From Roseiarcus sp963809245 (lineage in GTDB: Bacteria; Pseudomonadota; Alphaproteobacteria; Rhizobiales; Beijerinckiaceae), in assembly GCA_963809245.1 (NCBI GenBank), contig CAWEIU010000011.1, positions 372,001 to 436,000 on the forward strand: DNA of 64,000 nt. Direction: 5' to 3'. The first letter of the stretch is position 1. Each line of letters begins with the position of its first letter. Under the pieces are notes generated by a model. It did no database searches, was not told the DNA's origin, and saw only the letters and a program-made list of their open reading frames with translations. Made by a program: the position numbers and the translations under genes. Shown here one piece after another: positions 1 to 8,903 of this stretch.

Positions 1-696
1 CGTTCGCCCGTTCGACAGGGATGCGATGATCGCGAAAACGACAAGAAACGCGACGGTCTTCAGGTCGAAGACAAATCGCCCCTTGCTCATGAAATGGAAC
101 GCCAATCCTAGCCACAGCAGGGTGCTGAACTGCGAAGCGAACGCGGACAACGTCGGATTGGGAATTGCGCCGTTCAGCAGTTGCAGAACGACTCCCAGGA
201 CCAGAAGGACGTCTTTGTACGAGCCGAGTGCGAGCGCGCGGTCGTAAGCCCTCAGATCGGAGCGCGAAGGGAAATAGGTTTTCCAGAGCAATCGGTATAT
301 GGCGTAGGCGACAACGCATCCGAGATGAAAGTCGAAGGCGAGGCCGATGCTGTCCTCGGCGCCGAACAGCTTGTCGTCGACGAGTTGAAGGCGGCTCGTG
401 GAATAGACATAGGCGGAGAACGAAAAGACCCAGTTGGCGTTCGTGGCGAGAACGAAGACGAGGAGCTCGCTTTCGAAGCGGGCGACCGCCAACGCGCTCA
501 GGCAGAACAACAGGTTGAACAAGCTGAAGAGCAGCGAGGCGCCCGCCAAGAGATGTGCGAAGATCAGCCCGAGTTGAACATAGAGCGCCAAGAATGCGAG
601 GAACATCGCGCGTCGATTGAATCGCGCGTATAGCGCCGTTTCGCGCCGGTAGACCACCGCGATCGCGCTTTCGTTCGGGACCTGACCGGGCGTCAT
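1..696 (-). CDS. multi-pass membrane protein of the polysaccharide cluster (3' end outside window)
   Basis: Reading the minus strand from an ATG at 696 gives an open frame of 232 codons with no stop before the window edge, so the gene is partial. The product begins MTPGQVPNES and shows several hydrophobic stretches (about residues 31-55, 55-72, 75-95, 125-143, 165-182, 195-212 and 220 onward), so it is an integral inner-membrane protein. The start overlaps the stop of the upstream methyltransferase gene as ATGA, which indicates translational coupling and membership of the same polysaccharide operon. I do not recognise a family; an EPS-associated membrane protein, acyltransferase or polymerase is possible but the visible part has no diagnostic motif. 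Confidence 0.7.
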   Translation of the reverse strand, partial: MTPGQVPNESAIAVVYRRETALYARFNRRAMFLAFLALYVQLGLIFAHLLAGASLLFSLFNLLFCLSALAVARFESELLVFVLATNANWVFSFSAYVYSTSRLQLVDDKLFGAEDSIGLAFDFHLGCVVAYAIYRLLWKTYFPSRSDLRAYDRALALGSYKDVLLVLGVVLQLLNGAIPNPTLSAFASQFSTLLWLGLAFHFMSKGRFVFDLKTVAFLVVFAIIASLSNGRT

Positions 697-1472
697 CGAT
701 CGTCGCTCTTGCGAAGGCGGAACATCAGGATGAACGACCGCTTCGGAGACCGCAGCACAAAGGCCCGATCGATCGAACCCGCGATGAACCGAAGACGCGC
801 CGGGAAATAGGTGTCCCATTGAACGTTCGGCGCGTAGTAGAAATCGATGTGTGAGACTGGAAGCCGAAGCGTCTTAACCGCCCTGAGGACGGCTCGATCA
901 TCAGAGACGCGGTAATAGGCCGGATAGTCGTTCGCACGCGGATTGATTGTCTTCCCGTACGCTTTCTTGAGGCCAAGCCATTGTGCGATCCGCGTCGCCC
1001 ACGTGAAGGGATGACGCGCGTTCGGCGACATCGACCAATAGACCGCGCCCGGCTTGATGATTTCGATGACCTTGGCGAGGAAGGATTTAACGTTCTCGAC
1101 GTGCTCCACGACATTGTAGGAATAGGCAAGGTCGTAGGTGTCGGCGCCGACGGGAATGTCTTCCAGACTGCACGTCCAGCGATGAACCAAATGCGCCGCC
1201 GGCGCGACGACCGGATAGGGATCGACGCCGTCCATGAGGCCGATCTTGTCGATGATGCGTTCGAGGGCGCGATTCTCGCCATGCCCACAGCCGACGTCGA
1301 GCGTGCGGCCGCAGAGGCCGGGCTCGGCCGCCAAATGGCGCGCGTAGACGCCAATGAAGTCGGATCTCCGCCCCGTGTGGTGCGCATAAGGCTTCCCGAC
1401 GTCGAGGAAATGGTAGTTGACCTCCGGCTTCGCCATCACTTCGCAGTCCGCTCCAATCCTAGGCGCGCTCAT
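693..1472 (-). CDS. class I SAM-dependent methyltransferase
   Basis: A 259-aa soluble protein with a Rossmann-type methyltransferase core. Motif I is LDVGCGHGE at about residues 58-66 (SAM glycine loop), followed by an acidic DGVDP at 81-85 and the post-core YDLAYSYNVVEHV at 113-125, typical of the Methyltransf_11/23 group. It sits between the WcaI-like glycosyltransferase and a membrane protein gene, overlapping the latter by 4 nt, so it probably methylates a sugar or lipid-linked intermediate of the exopolysaccharide; the acceptor is unknown. An internal Met at residue 13 (1436) is an alternative start; neither candidate has a strong ribosome-binding site. Confidence 0.8.
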   Translation of the reverse strand: MSAPRIGADCEVMAKPEVNYHFLDVGKPYAHHTGRRSDFIGVYARHLAAEPGLCGRTLDVGCGHGENRALERIIDKIGLMDGVDPYPVVAPAAHLVHRWTCSLEDIPVGADTYDLAYSYNVVEHVENVKSFLAKVIEIIKPGAVYWSMSPNARHPFTWATRIAQWLGLKKAYGKTINPRANDYPAYYRVSDDRAVLRAVKTLRLPVSHIDFYYAPNVQWDTYFPARLRFIAGSIDRAFVLRSPKRSFILMFRLRKSDDR

Positions 1473-1571
1473 GCTCGTGCGGCGATTTGATGGAATTGCC
1501 GCACGGTCCAGATTCCCTTATTGCCGCGCGCCTTCGGCGGAAAACCGGCGTCCACCTTTTCGCCGCGCGCC

Positions 1572-2870
1572 CTAACCAAGCGCCTCTCCAGGCTGCTCAA
1601 TGGCATCCAGCGCGCCGACGCTCGCGCCAGCGGGCGCCTGTGCAATCGGCCGCCAGCGAACCACGAGCGCTTCGAAACTTCGTAGGCCGTCGCGCTTCGA
1701 GAAGGTTTCGGCGAGTTGCAGGCGCCGTCGAATGACCGTGGCGTCCTCGGGGCCGGCGTTCGCCGCCCGTTCAATCGCGTCCGCCAACGCGTTCGCGTCG
1801 CCCGGCGGCGCGAGGACCGCCACGCCCTCGACGACTGCGGCGATTTCGGTGCCCGCCGCCGCCGTCACGATCGTACGGCGCCCGCTGGCGAGCATGCCGC
1901 CGATTTTGGAGGGAAGAACGAGATCCGCCGCGGCGGCTGCTTGCGGCAAGACGTGGATGTCCGCGAGCCCTAAGAATTCCGACAGCCGCGCATAGGGTTG
2001 GAAGGGGAGAAATCTGACATTGGACAGGCCCTTCGCGCGCGCGATCAGCGCGCTTTTGGCGGGCCCCTCGCCGGCGATGAGGAACTTGATGTCGGCGCGC
2101 GGAGACAGAAGACGGGCCGCGTCGATCAGATCGTCGAATCCTTGCTTGGCTCCGATGTTTCCTGAGTAGAGGACGACGCAGTCGGTCTCGGCGATCTCCA
2201 GCTCCCGCCGATACGGGCTCACCCCTAAAAGAGGCTTGACCAGATCGAGATCGACCCAGTTACGCACGATCGCGATGCGATCCGCGTCGACGCCCTTCTG
2301 CACAAGACGGTCACCCATGCGCCGCGAAATGGTGATGAGGCGATCGAACCCACGCAGCAATCGCTTTTCGAGAGTATGGGCGAGCGCTTTCAGCCAGGCG
2401 TTCTGGGCAAGGTGGCCGACAGCGAACGAGGCGTCGACTTCGAGATCCTGAACGTGCAGCACCGTTCGCGCGCCCACCATCCGCGCCGCCACTATGGCGG
2501 CCGGCGCCGTCATCAGCGTCGGCTCGACGCAAAGCACGGCGTCGGGGCGACGCCGCAGGATCTGCCAGAGGGCGACAGGCGCCGAGCTCAACGCGAACGA
2601 CAGCGGCGCGATCAACCGCCAAAGACCGCCCATGCGCTCGCGCAAAACGAGCGGGCAGCGGACGACGCGCGCACCCTCATGCGTCTCCGAAGCGTACAGC
2701 CCATTGCGATAGGGAGGCAGCGCCTTCCATCCCGGGTAATGAGGGATCGCCGTCACGACGAAAACCTCGTGTCCCATCGCCGCGAAATGCGCGCCGATCT
2801 CGCCGTTGTAGCGGCCGACGCCGGCAAGCTCCGGCGCATAGTTCATCGCGTAGATCAGGATTTTCGCCAT
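1572..2870 (-). CDS. WcaI-type group 4 glycosyltransferase
   Basis: About 432 aa. The open frame extends further upstream, but I place the start at the Met at 2870 because the family sequence begins there (MAKILIYAMNYAPELAGVGR). It has the GT-B layout: an N-terminal acceptor domain with the PELAGVGRYNGEI loop, a central VLHVQDLEVD segment, and a C-terminal nucleotide-sugar domain with YSGNIGAKQGFDDLIDA and FLIAGEGP. It resembles the colanic-acid enzyme WcaI, proposed to transfer fucose. Together with gmd and fcl directly upstream in the operon this makes a fucosyltransferase plausible, but donor specificity is inferred from context only. Confidence 0.85.
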   Translation of the reverse strand: MAKILIYAMNYAPELAGVGRYNGEIGAHFAAMGHEVFVVTAIPHYPGWKALPPYRNGLYASETHEGARVVRCPLVLRERMGGLWRLIAPLSFALSSAPVALWQILRRRPDAVLCVEPTLMTAPAAIVAARMVGARTVLHVQDLEVDASFAVGHLAQNAWLKALAHTLEKRLLRGFDRLITISRRMGDRLVQKGVDADRIAIVRNWVDLDLVKPLLGVSPYRRELEIAETDCVVLYSGNIGAKQGFDDLIDAARLLSPRADIKFLIAGEGPAKSALIARAKGLSNVRFLPFQPYARLSEFLGLADIHVLPQAAAAADLVLPSKIGGMLASGRRTIVTAAAGTEIAAVVEGVAVLAPPGDANALADAIERAANAGPEDATVIRRRLQLAETFSKRDGLRSFEALVVRWRPIAQAPAGASVGALDAIEQPGEALG

Positions 2871-2935
2871 TTGCAGATCCGTAGAAGCCGATTTCCGAGG
2901 CGTCTCAGTCGACGCTGACGGTTCAATGCGACCGC

Positions 2936-3892
2936 TTAGCGCCCAAGATCGCTTCCTCGGCTCAGGTACCAATCGTAGGTCTCGCGAATGCCGGCTTGCA
3001 GCTCGATGCGGGGACGCCACCCCAGCGCGGCGAGGCGCGCGCTACTCATCAGCTTTCGCGGCGATCCATCCGGCTTGCTCGGATCCGTCGTCACGCGGCC
3101 GACGAAGCCTACGACGCGGCCGACCACATCGGCGAGTTCCCGGATGGTGATCTCTTCGGCGGAGCCGACGTTGATCGGTTCCGGTTCGGAGTAGTTTTGG
3201 AGGATCAGCGCAAGCGCATCGGCGCAATCGTCGACATGCAGGAACTCACGCAGCGGGGTTCCGCTGCCCCAGATCGTCAACTCCGAACAGCCTGCGAGCC
3301 TCGCTTCGTGAGCCTTGCGGATCAGGGCCGGGAGCACGTGGCTCGCCTCGATATCGAAACCGTCGCCCGGGCCGTAGAGATTAGCGGGCATCGCGGATAT
3401 GTAGTCGCGCCCATATTGCTTGCGGTAGGCTTGGCAAAGTTTGATTCCGACGATCTTCGCGATTGCGTAGGGCTCGTTCGTCGGCTCGAGTGGCCCGGTG
3501 AGCAAAGCATCCTCCGTGATCGGCTGTCGCGCGAATTTCGGATAGATGCAGGACGAACCGAGGAACAGCAGGCGATTGACGCCGGCGCGATGCGCCGCCT
3601 CGATCACGTTCGCCTCGATCATGACATTCTGATAGAGGAACTCCGCGGGACGCCTGTCGTTGGCTAGAATTCCCCCCACCTTCGCGGCCGCGATGACGAT
3701 TGCGTCCAGCCGTTCCTGACGGATCCACGCCTCGATCTCGTCCTGACGGACGAGATCGACATCGCGCCGACCGACGGTGATGACTTCGCAGTCCTCGCGC
3801 GCAAGACGGCGCACGAGCGCCGAGCCGACCATCCCTGTGTGCCCGGCGACCCAGACGCGCTTGCCTTCCAAAGGAAAGACGGCCTCAGACAT
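2936..3892 (-). CDS. fcl: GDP-L-fucose synthase
   Basis: A 318-aa NADPH-dependent epimerase/reductase that converts GDP-4-keto-6-deoxy-D-mannose to GDP-L-fucose in the cytosol. The N-terminus carries the extended-SDR dinucleotide motif GHTGMVGS. The catalytic triad is visible as the Ser of FLGSSCIYP and the YAIAK tetrad near residues 140-150. Length matches the family (about 310-320 aa). The gene overlaps the 3' end of gmd by 8 nt, so the two steps from GDP-mannose are made together. It indicates that the polymer made by this cluster contains L-fucose or a derivative. Confidence 0.95.
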   Translation of the reverse strand: MSEAVFPLEGKRVWVAGHTGMVGSALVRRLAREDCEVITVGRRDVDLVRQDEIEAWIRQERLDAIVIAAAKVGGILANDRRPAEFLYQNVMIEANVIEAAHRAGVNRLLFLGSSCIYPKFARQPITEDALLTGPLEPTNEPYAIAKIVGIKLCQAYRKQYGRDYISAMPANLYGPGDGFDIEASHVLPALIRKAHEARLAGCSELTIWGSGTPLREFLHVDDCADALALILQNYSEPEPINVGSAEEITIRELADVVGRVVGFVGRVTTDPSKPDGSPRKLMSSARLAALGWRPRIELQAGIRETYDWYLSRGSDLGR

Positions 3893-4973
3893 AAGCGAAT
3901 CCTTTGCCGACCGCTGGCTGTGGCACGGCCCGCGCCATGATCTTCAGATCTTCGCGCATCATCTCAGCGACGAGATCGTCGAGCTTTGTTTCGTGACGCC
4001 ACCCGAGTTTTTCGTGCGCCTTGCTCGGATTGCCGATCAGGAGATCGACTTCCGTGGGCCGGAAGTAACGCGGGTCGACTTGCACCAGCACGCGTCCATC
4101 CGATGCGTCGATTCCCTGCTCCTCGACGCCGACGCCCTTCCATTCGAGATCGACCCCGATCCTGCGAAACGCCTTGTCGACGAAGCTGCGCACGCTATGC
4201 GCCTCTCCGGTCGCAAGGACGTAGTCGTCCGGTTCGGGCTGCTGCAGCATCAACCACATGCCCCGCACATATTCGCGCGCATGGCCCCAGTCGCGTTTGG
4301 CGTCGAGATTGCCGAGATAGAGTTTGTCCTGGAGACCCAGATGGATCGCGGCGACGGCGCGAGTGATCTTTCGCGTGACGAAGGTCTCGCCGCGAATTGG
4401 ACTTTCGTGGTTGAACAAAATGCCGTTGGAGGCGTGGATGCCGTACGCCTCACGATAGTTGACGGTGGTCCAGTAGGCGTACAGCTTGGCCGCCGCATAA
4501 GGCGAGCGCGGATAGAACGGCGTCTTCTCATCTTGCGGAACGGCTTGCACCTTGCCGTAAAGCTCCGAGGTCGACGCCTGATAGAAACGCGTCCTTCCCA
4601 CCAGCCTCAGAAGGCGGATCGCCTCGAGCAGGCGCAGCGTTCCAATTGCGTCGGCGTTCGCGGTGTATTCGGGCGCTTCGAATGAGACTTGAACGTGCGA
4701 CTGCGCCGCCAAGTTGTAAATCTCGCCCGGCTGCGTCTCCTGTATGATGCGGATGAGATTGGTCGCGTCCGTCATATCGCCGTAGTGAAGAACGAATTGC
4801 GGTTCGCCGGCATGGGGGTCTTCGTAGAGATGTTCAATGCGGCCGGTATTGAAGCTCGACGAGCGTCGCTTGATCCCGTGAACGACATAGCCTTTCTCGA
4901 GCAGAAATTCGGCGAGGTAGGCTCCATCCTGACCGGTCACGCCGGTAATCAAGGCGACTTTTCGCTCGTTCAC
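3885..4973 (-). CDS. gmd: GDP-mannose 4,6-dehydratase
   Basis: A 362-aa extended SDR that forms GDP-4-keto-6-deoxy-D-mannose from GDP-D-mannose. Visible motifs are the N-terminal TGVTGQDGAYLA cofactor loop, the arginine-rich KRRSSSFNTGR segment characteristic of GMD, STSELYG with the catalytic Ser/Glu, and SPYAAAK with the Tyr-Lys pair. The start is a GTG at 4973. A 229-nt leader containing a GC-rich hairpin separates it from the NusG-like gene upstream. It feeds fcl, which overlaps its 3' end. Confidence 0.95.
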   Translation of the reverse strand: MNERKVALITGVTGQDGAYLAEFLLEKGYVVHGIKRRSSSFNTGRIEHLYEDPHAGEPQFVLHYGDMTDATNLIRIIQETQPGEIYNLAAQSHVQVSFEAPEYTANADAIGTLRLLEAIRLLRLVGRTRFYQASTSELYGKVQAVPQDEKTPFYPRSPYAAAKLYAYWTTVNYREAYGIHASNGILFNHESPIRGETFVTRKITRAVAAIHLGLQDKLYLGNLDAKRDWGHAREYVRGMWLMLQQPEPDDYVLATGEAHSVRSFVDKAFRRIGVDLEWKGVGVEEQGIDASDGRVLVQVDPRYFRPTEVDLLIGNPSKAHEKLGWRHETKLDDLVAEMMREDLKIMARAVPQPAVGKGFAYV

Positions 4974-5046
4974 GGCGCCCTCTCGACAAATGCAAGTTGG
5001 ATCGGATGGTTCGCTTTCGACGCGGGAGTTGGAAACGCGGCGGCTT

Positions 5047-5063
5047 CCCGCGAAGGTCGCGGG
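5047..5063. promoter_or_regulatory. GC-rich hairpin in the gmd leader
   Basis: Perfect 7-bp inverted repeat CCCGCGA / TCGCGGG separated by 3 nt, lying in the untranslated stretch between the NusG/RfaH-like gene and gmd. It could form an RNA hairpin in the transcript ahead of gmd, either an attenuator or a pausing element on which the antiterminator acts. Only the symmetry is seen; function is inferred from position. Confidence 0.3.
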
Positions 5064-5202
5064 CCGATCGCAGTGCGTTCGCGTCGCTTCCTTTGAAGTC
5101 GGCCTTTGCGTTGCGGTCCCAAGGGCGCGAGAGGCGCGGGCACGCTACCGCCATTGCGGTGAATCGCCGCCCCAGAAACAAACCCAGTTTGGCGCCGCAC
5201 GC

Positions 5203-5769
5203 TCAGGGCGCGGCGGCGACCATGCTTCGTTCCGCCGCCACTTTGACGGGGCCGCCGAGCAATTGGAGCAACACCTGGACGCGCTCCGCGCCATCAAGAC
5301 GCTGCAGGATACCCAGTGCGCCCGCGAACGGACCCGCGACGAGTTCGACGCGGTCGCCGATCGCTAGGCTACCCGCATAGCTCAAGGCGCCGCGCTGATC
5401 GCTCGATTGAACTAGCGTCTCGACGACCCCTTTGGTGACCGCGAGCGGCCGTTCGCCATCGGTGATCAGACGTAAGACGCCGAACGTGCCGTTTACGCTG
5501 CGCCAGCGATGGCGATCGACATCCAACGCGATGAAGATGTAGCCGGGGAAGACCGGCGCGAGCACAGTCCTGAACTTGCGGGCGTGACGCCGGGTCTCGA
5601 TTTGGACCGGCAAAAAGCTGCGGAAGTTTTGGTTCGCCAGATTGAGCTCGGCGACGCGCTCCCGCTGCGGCAAGGTCATCGCGACGCACCAACGCTCGCC
5701 GGGCGCGAGTGCGCAGCGCGAGGCCCGTGTTTCGGCCGGTTTTTGGGAGAGGGCGTGGTCGACGATCAT
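5203..5769 (-). CDS. NusG/RfaH-family transcription antiterminator
   Basis: A 188-aa protein with the NGN domain (RWCVAMTLPQRERVAELNL from about residue 26; FRTVLAPVFPGYIFIALD, the typical 'PLFPGYvFv' strand) followed by a KOW-type segment (IGDRVELVAGPFAGALGIL, about residues 137-155). Such specialised NusG paralogues travel with RNA polymerase through long polysaccharide operons and suppress termination. The start codon overlaps the previous gene's stop (ATGA), tying it to the Wzc operon, and gmd follows after a 229-nt leader. It probably controls expression of this EPS cluster itself. Confidence 0.88.
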   Translation of the reverse strand: MIVDHALSQKPAETRASRCALAPGERWCVAMTLPQRERVAELNLANQNFRSFLPVQIETRRHARKFRTVLAPVFPGYIFIALDVDRHRWRSVNGTFGVLRLITDGERPLAVTKGVVETLVQSSDQRGALSYAGSLAIGDRVELVAGPFAGALGILQRLDGAERVQVLLQLLGGPVKVAAERSMVAAAP

Positions 5770-6503
5770 TGCCGTTGACCCTCCTCATCGACGCCGAGAC
5801 GGTCGATCTCGGCGATGATCGCTCGCCTTCGCGCCTCGACCTGCGCGTCGATCAGCGGGCGCAGCGCGGCGCGCAATTTGCCGGGCGCCGCGACATAGAC
5901 AGCCGCAACTCGGCCTATCGGCTCAAACAAGACATAGCGCCTGAGATCGTTGAGGTACTCGGTCGAGACGCTCTCCACGCCCGCGAGGTAGAGATTCGTT
6001 GCAAACGCCAAGCGTCGCTCGATGACCCAACTCTCGCTCGGCGCCGCCCAATATGAAACGCGAAGCGCGCCGAGCGCCGAGGCGACGGGCCCATTCGCCC
6101 GCGTCAGGATGGCCGCGTAGCGAAGCCAGGCGTTGCCGTCGAGGGGATTGCAGGCGAGACGGCGTTCGGCGGCGAGCCTCGCGTTCCGCTCCGCGGAGTT
6201 GATCAGCGACGCGTCGAGCGCGGTCGTCGCCGCCTCGAACCCGGCCAGATTGACGGTGAGGCTGGCGCGCGTGACAGGATCGCTGCACCCGATGGGCGCG
6301 CCGCTGCCGACGAAGCGCGCGAGATAGGCGGCGTCCGGCTGCGCTCCCTTTTCGATGGCCGCCGCCAAATCCAAAAGATCGGCGTTGGCTGCGAAGAGGA
6401 TCAACGTGCGGACGGCGAGACAGGCGACGGCGAGCGAGATCCCGGTGAGCATCAGCGACGTGACAAGCGTCGCGGCAGTCGTGGTGGCGCGGTGGGCGTT
6501 CAA
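5766..6503 (-). CDS. membrane-anchored protein of the polysaccharide cluster
   Basis: 245 aa. One N-terminal transmembrane segment (about residues 12-38) is followed by an Ala-rich, helical domain rich in AxxxLxxxxA spacing that looks like TPR-type repeats (LACNPLDGNAWLRYAAIL at about 115-132), presumably periplasmic. No enzyme motif is visible. The start is TTG at 6503, overlapping the wzc stop by 4 nt, and its own stop overlaps the NusG-like gene by 4 nt, so three genes are translationally coupled. The context suggests an accessory role in polymer assembly or export. Function unassigned. Confidence 0.7.
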   Translation of the reverse strand: MNAHRATTTAATLVTSLMLTGISLAVACLAVRTLILFAANADLLDLAAAIEKGAQPDAAYLARFVGSGAPIGCSDPVTRASLTVNLAGFEAATTALDASLINSAERNARLAAERRLACNPLDGNAWLRYAAILTRANGPVASALGALRVSYWAAPSESWVIERRLAFATNLYLAGVESVSTEYLNDLRRYVLFEPIGRVAAVYVAAPGKLRAALRPLIDAQVEARRRAIIAEIDRLGVDEEGQRQ

Positions 6504-8821
6504 AGCGCCGGCTCCACGTTCCTGTCCTTATTGTAGTACGCGTTGTAACGGCCGTAGTAGTAATCTTTCGAGCCGTAGCTCTCGTAGAGATTGACCTTCT
6601 TCAAATTGACCTTGTTGTAGAGAACGCCGATGCACTTCTCGAACAGAACGCTGTCCGCGCTCAGCATGTTTTGAACCATGACGCGCGGCGTGCGCCCCCA
6701 TTCGACCACCAGCAGGAAGGCGTCGAACAGCGAAGCCGCCGCCCGCACGTCGACCACGGGCCCGAGCGGCGGCAAATCGACAACGATGTATTGATACGTT
6801 TCGCCCGCGTTCGCGAGAAGGCTGCGCATGCCGGAGGACGACAGCATTTCGCTCGAATGTTGCACCCGCTTCCTGATGATCGCGGGAAGAACATCAAGCC
6901 CGGAGTCCGGTTCCGACAGGAGAAGTTCCGCCATTGGCCGGTCGCCTCGGATCGCCTCAACGAGGCCGGCCTCGGCGTGCCGGGCCATCGCCCGCGTCAA
7001 CCCCGGATTGCGTAAATCCGCGTCGATCAGCAGGCAGCGCGCGCCTAGGTGGGCAAGCAGCGAGGCGAGGTTCTTCGCAATGGTCGACTTGCCTTCGTGA
7101 GGCAGCATGGAGATGACGCCAACCACCTTCGATTGCTGATCCCCGAGCGCAAGGTCCACCGCGACCTTCGCTGAGCGCAGGGTCTCCGAGAAGCTCGAGA
7201 GGGGGTGATCGATCGTATAGCGTTGCAGCGAAGTGTTGGCATGGATCTGTCTTGGATTCTGATGCGCAACGGTCTCGTTCTCGACCGAGATCTGGTCTTC
7301 GACGATTTGCAACATGCCCAGAAACTCGAGACCAAGTTCGTCGCGAACATGCGAGGCTGCGCGGAATACTCGGTCGCGATACTCGCGTAAGGCGCCGAGG
7401 CCCGAGCCCACCATCGCGCCGAAGATCAGCGAAAGCGCGAGGGTCAGCCCCCGCTTCGGGTAACTTGCGATGTCGGGCTGCGTCGCCGCCGTGATGACCC
7501 GCGCTTCGCTGACGGGAAAGGATTGCTGCTGAAGCGTTTCCTGATAGCGCTGCATGAACGTCTGATAGAGGTTGCGATAGGTTTCGGATTCGCGCTCCAG
7601 CTCGCGCAATTGCACAAGAGTTTGATTGGTCGAGGCGTTCGCGCCGACGAGGGTCGACATCGCCAAGGTCAGCGACTGCTCCTTCTGGCGCGCCACCTCG
7701 GCGTCGCTACGGTAGCTCTCGGCGATTCGCTGCAGTTCCTCGTAGATCAGGCGTTCGAACTCAGCCATCTCCCTTCGCAGATTGATCACCTGGAGATGGC
7801 CGCTTCCCAGCTTGCTCTCGAGCTGCGCTTCCAGCTTCGAGGCGTTGAGATACTTTTCGCGCAAGTCGGTGATGACGGGATTGGCGAGCGAATCCGGCAC
7901 CGACGCTCCCGCACGGCCCGACTTCAGCAGCTCCTGGATCTGTTCGTAGCGCGCCTCGGCCTTCGCCGTATCGGCGCGCGCGAGCACCATCTGCTCGTTG
8001 AGCTCGGTGAGTTGCTGATCGGAAATGAGCCCCGGTCGATCGCCGCCAGTCACAACGATGCCCTTGGCGGCCTTGAAGTTCTGCACGGCGAAGTCGGCGG
8101 CGAGCGACTGCTGCTTCAACTCCGAAATGCGATTCTGCAGCCATCCGGCCGCCCGGCGCGTCGCTTCGAATTTGGCGTCGAGTTGATCCGTGAGATACGC
8201 GTCCGCGAAAGCGTTCGCGATCGCCGACGCCTTGCTGCGATCGGGCGAGGTGTAGTCAACCGCCAGCACATAGGTGCGCGCTATGCGGTGCACGTCGAGG
8301 TTCGCGCGCAATTGCGCGATCGCCGCGCGCTTCAAGACGCCCTCCTCTTCCGCATCCGACCGCTCGCGGCTCATGAACCAGCCGCTGAAGTCGAACGCAG
8401 CGCGTAGCAGCGCTATTGCCTGTCCGATCAGGGCGCCGCGCGAGCCCATGAATTCTGGATCATGCGTCAGGTTCATCGTCGCAATGACGGAGAGTGCGAT
8501 CTTCTCCGACCTCAGCACCTCCACCTGGCTGTCGATCGCGCCGGTGTCGAACGTCAGTTCGGCGATCGAAGCGGAGAGCGCGTTCTGATCTTTTTGGCTG
8601 TCGATCAGGATGTCGGTCGTCGCCGTATATCGGGGAACCGCCGTGAGCGTATACGCGAGGCCCAGCAGGGCGCCGACGCCCGCTGCGAGACCGACGAGAC
8701 GAATCTGCCGGCGAACGGCGGCCAGCAACTGGTCGAAGTCGATCGGCGCGGCCGGCGCAACCGTCGGCTCGACGCCGACGTCCGGATATTCAGCGCGCCG
8801 CACGTCGAGACGCTTCAGCAT
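6500..8821 (-). CDS. Wzc/ExoP-type polysaccharide copolymerase with tyrosine-kinase domain
   Basis: 773 aa. An N-terminal Wzz domain with TM1 (about 42-62) is followed by a long periplasmic coiled-coil region (about 200-430), the family-typical VSEARVITAATQP and TM2 before residue 470, then a cytoplasmic BY-kinase. Kinase motifs are Walker A LPHEGKST (about 573-580), Walker A' CLLIDADLR (about 596-604) and Walker B YIVVDLPP (about 678-685). The C-terminus carries a cluster of eight tyrosines between about residues 746 and 763, the expected autophosphorylation tail. It works with the Wza-type channel to control chain length and export. Overlaps the next gene by 4 nt. Confidence 0.93.
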   Translation of the reverse strand: MLKRLDVRRAEYPDVGVEPTVAPAAPIDFDQLLAAVRRQIRLVGLAAGVGALLGLAYTLTAVPRYTATTDILIDSQKDQNALSASIAELTFDTGAIDSQVEVLRSEKIALSVIATMNLTHDPEFMGSRGALIGQAIALLRAAFDFSGWFMSRERSDAEEEGVLKRAAIAQLRANLDVHRIARTYVLAVDYTSPDRSKASAIANAFADAYLTDQLDAKFEATRRAAGWLQNRISELKQQSLAADFAVQNFKAAKGIVVTGGDRPGLISDQQLTELNEQMVLARADTAKAEARYEQIQELLKSGRAGASVPDSLANPVITDLREKYLNASKLEAQLESKLGSGHLQVINLRREMAEFERLIYEELQRIAESYRSDAEVARQKEQSLTLAMSTLVGANASTNQTLVQLRELERESETYRNLYQTFMQRYQETLQQQSFPVSEARVITAATQPDIASYPKRGLTLALSLIFGAMVGSGLGALREYRDRVFRAASHVRDELGLEFLGMLQIVEDQISVENETVAHQNPRQIHANTSLQRYTIDHPLSSFSETLRSAKVAVDLALGDQQSKVVGVISMLPHEGKSTIAKNLASLLAHLGARCLLIDADLRNPGLTRAMARHAEAGLVEAIRGDRPMAELLLSEPDSGLDVLPAIIRKRVQHSSEMLSSSGMRSLLANAGETYQYIVVDLPPLGPVVDVRAAASLFDAFLLVVEWGRTPRVMVQNMLSADSVLFEKCIGVLYNKVNLKKVNLYESYGSKDYYYGRYNAYYNKDRNVEPAL

Positions 8822-8903
8822 GAGCGAGTTCCGCGCGAATTCCGGAGCCGCAAAGCGAACTCGTCATTCCAAGGTTTCGTCAGGGCGTGCATCGTCGAGT
8901 TGC

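Noticed and set aside
2871..3020. N-terminal extension of the WcaI-like glycosyltransferase
   Set aside because: Overlaps the fcl gene, is Arg/Ser-rich and lacks family similarity; the Met at 2870 starts the conserved sequence.
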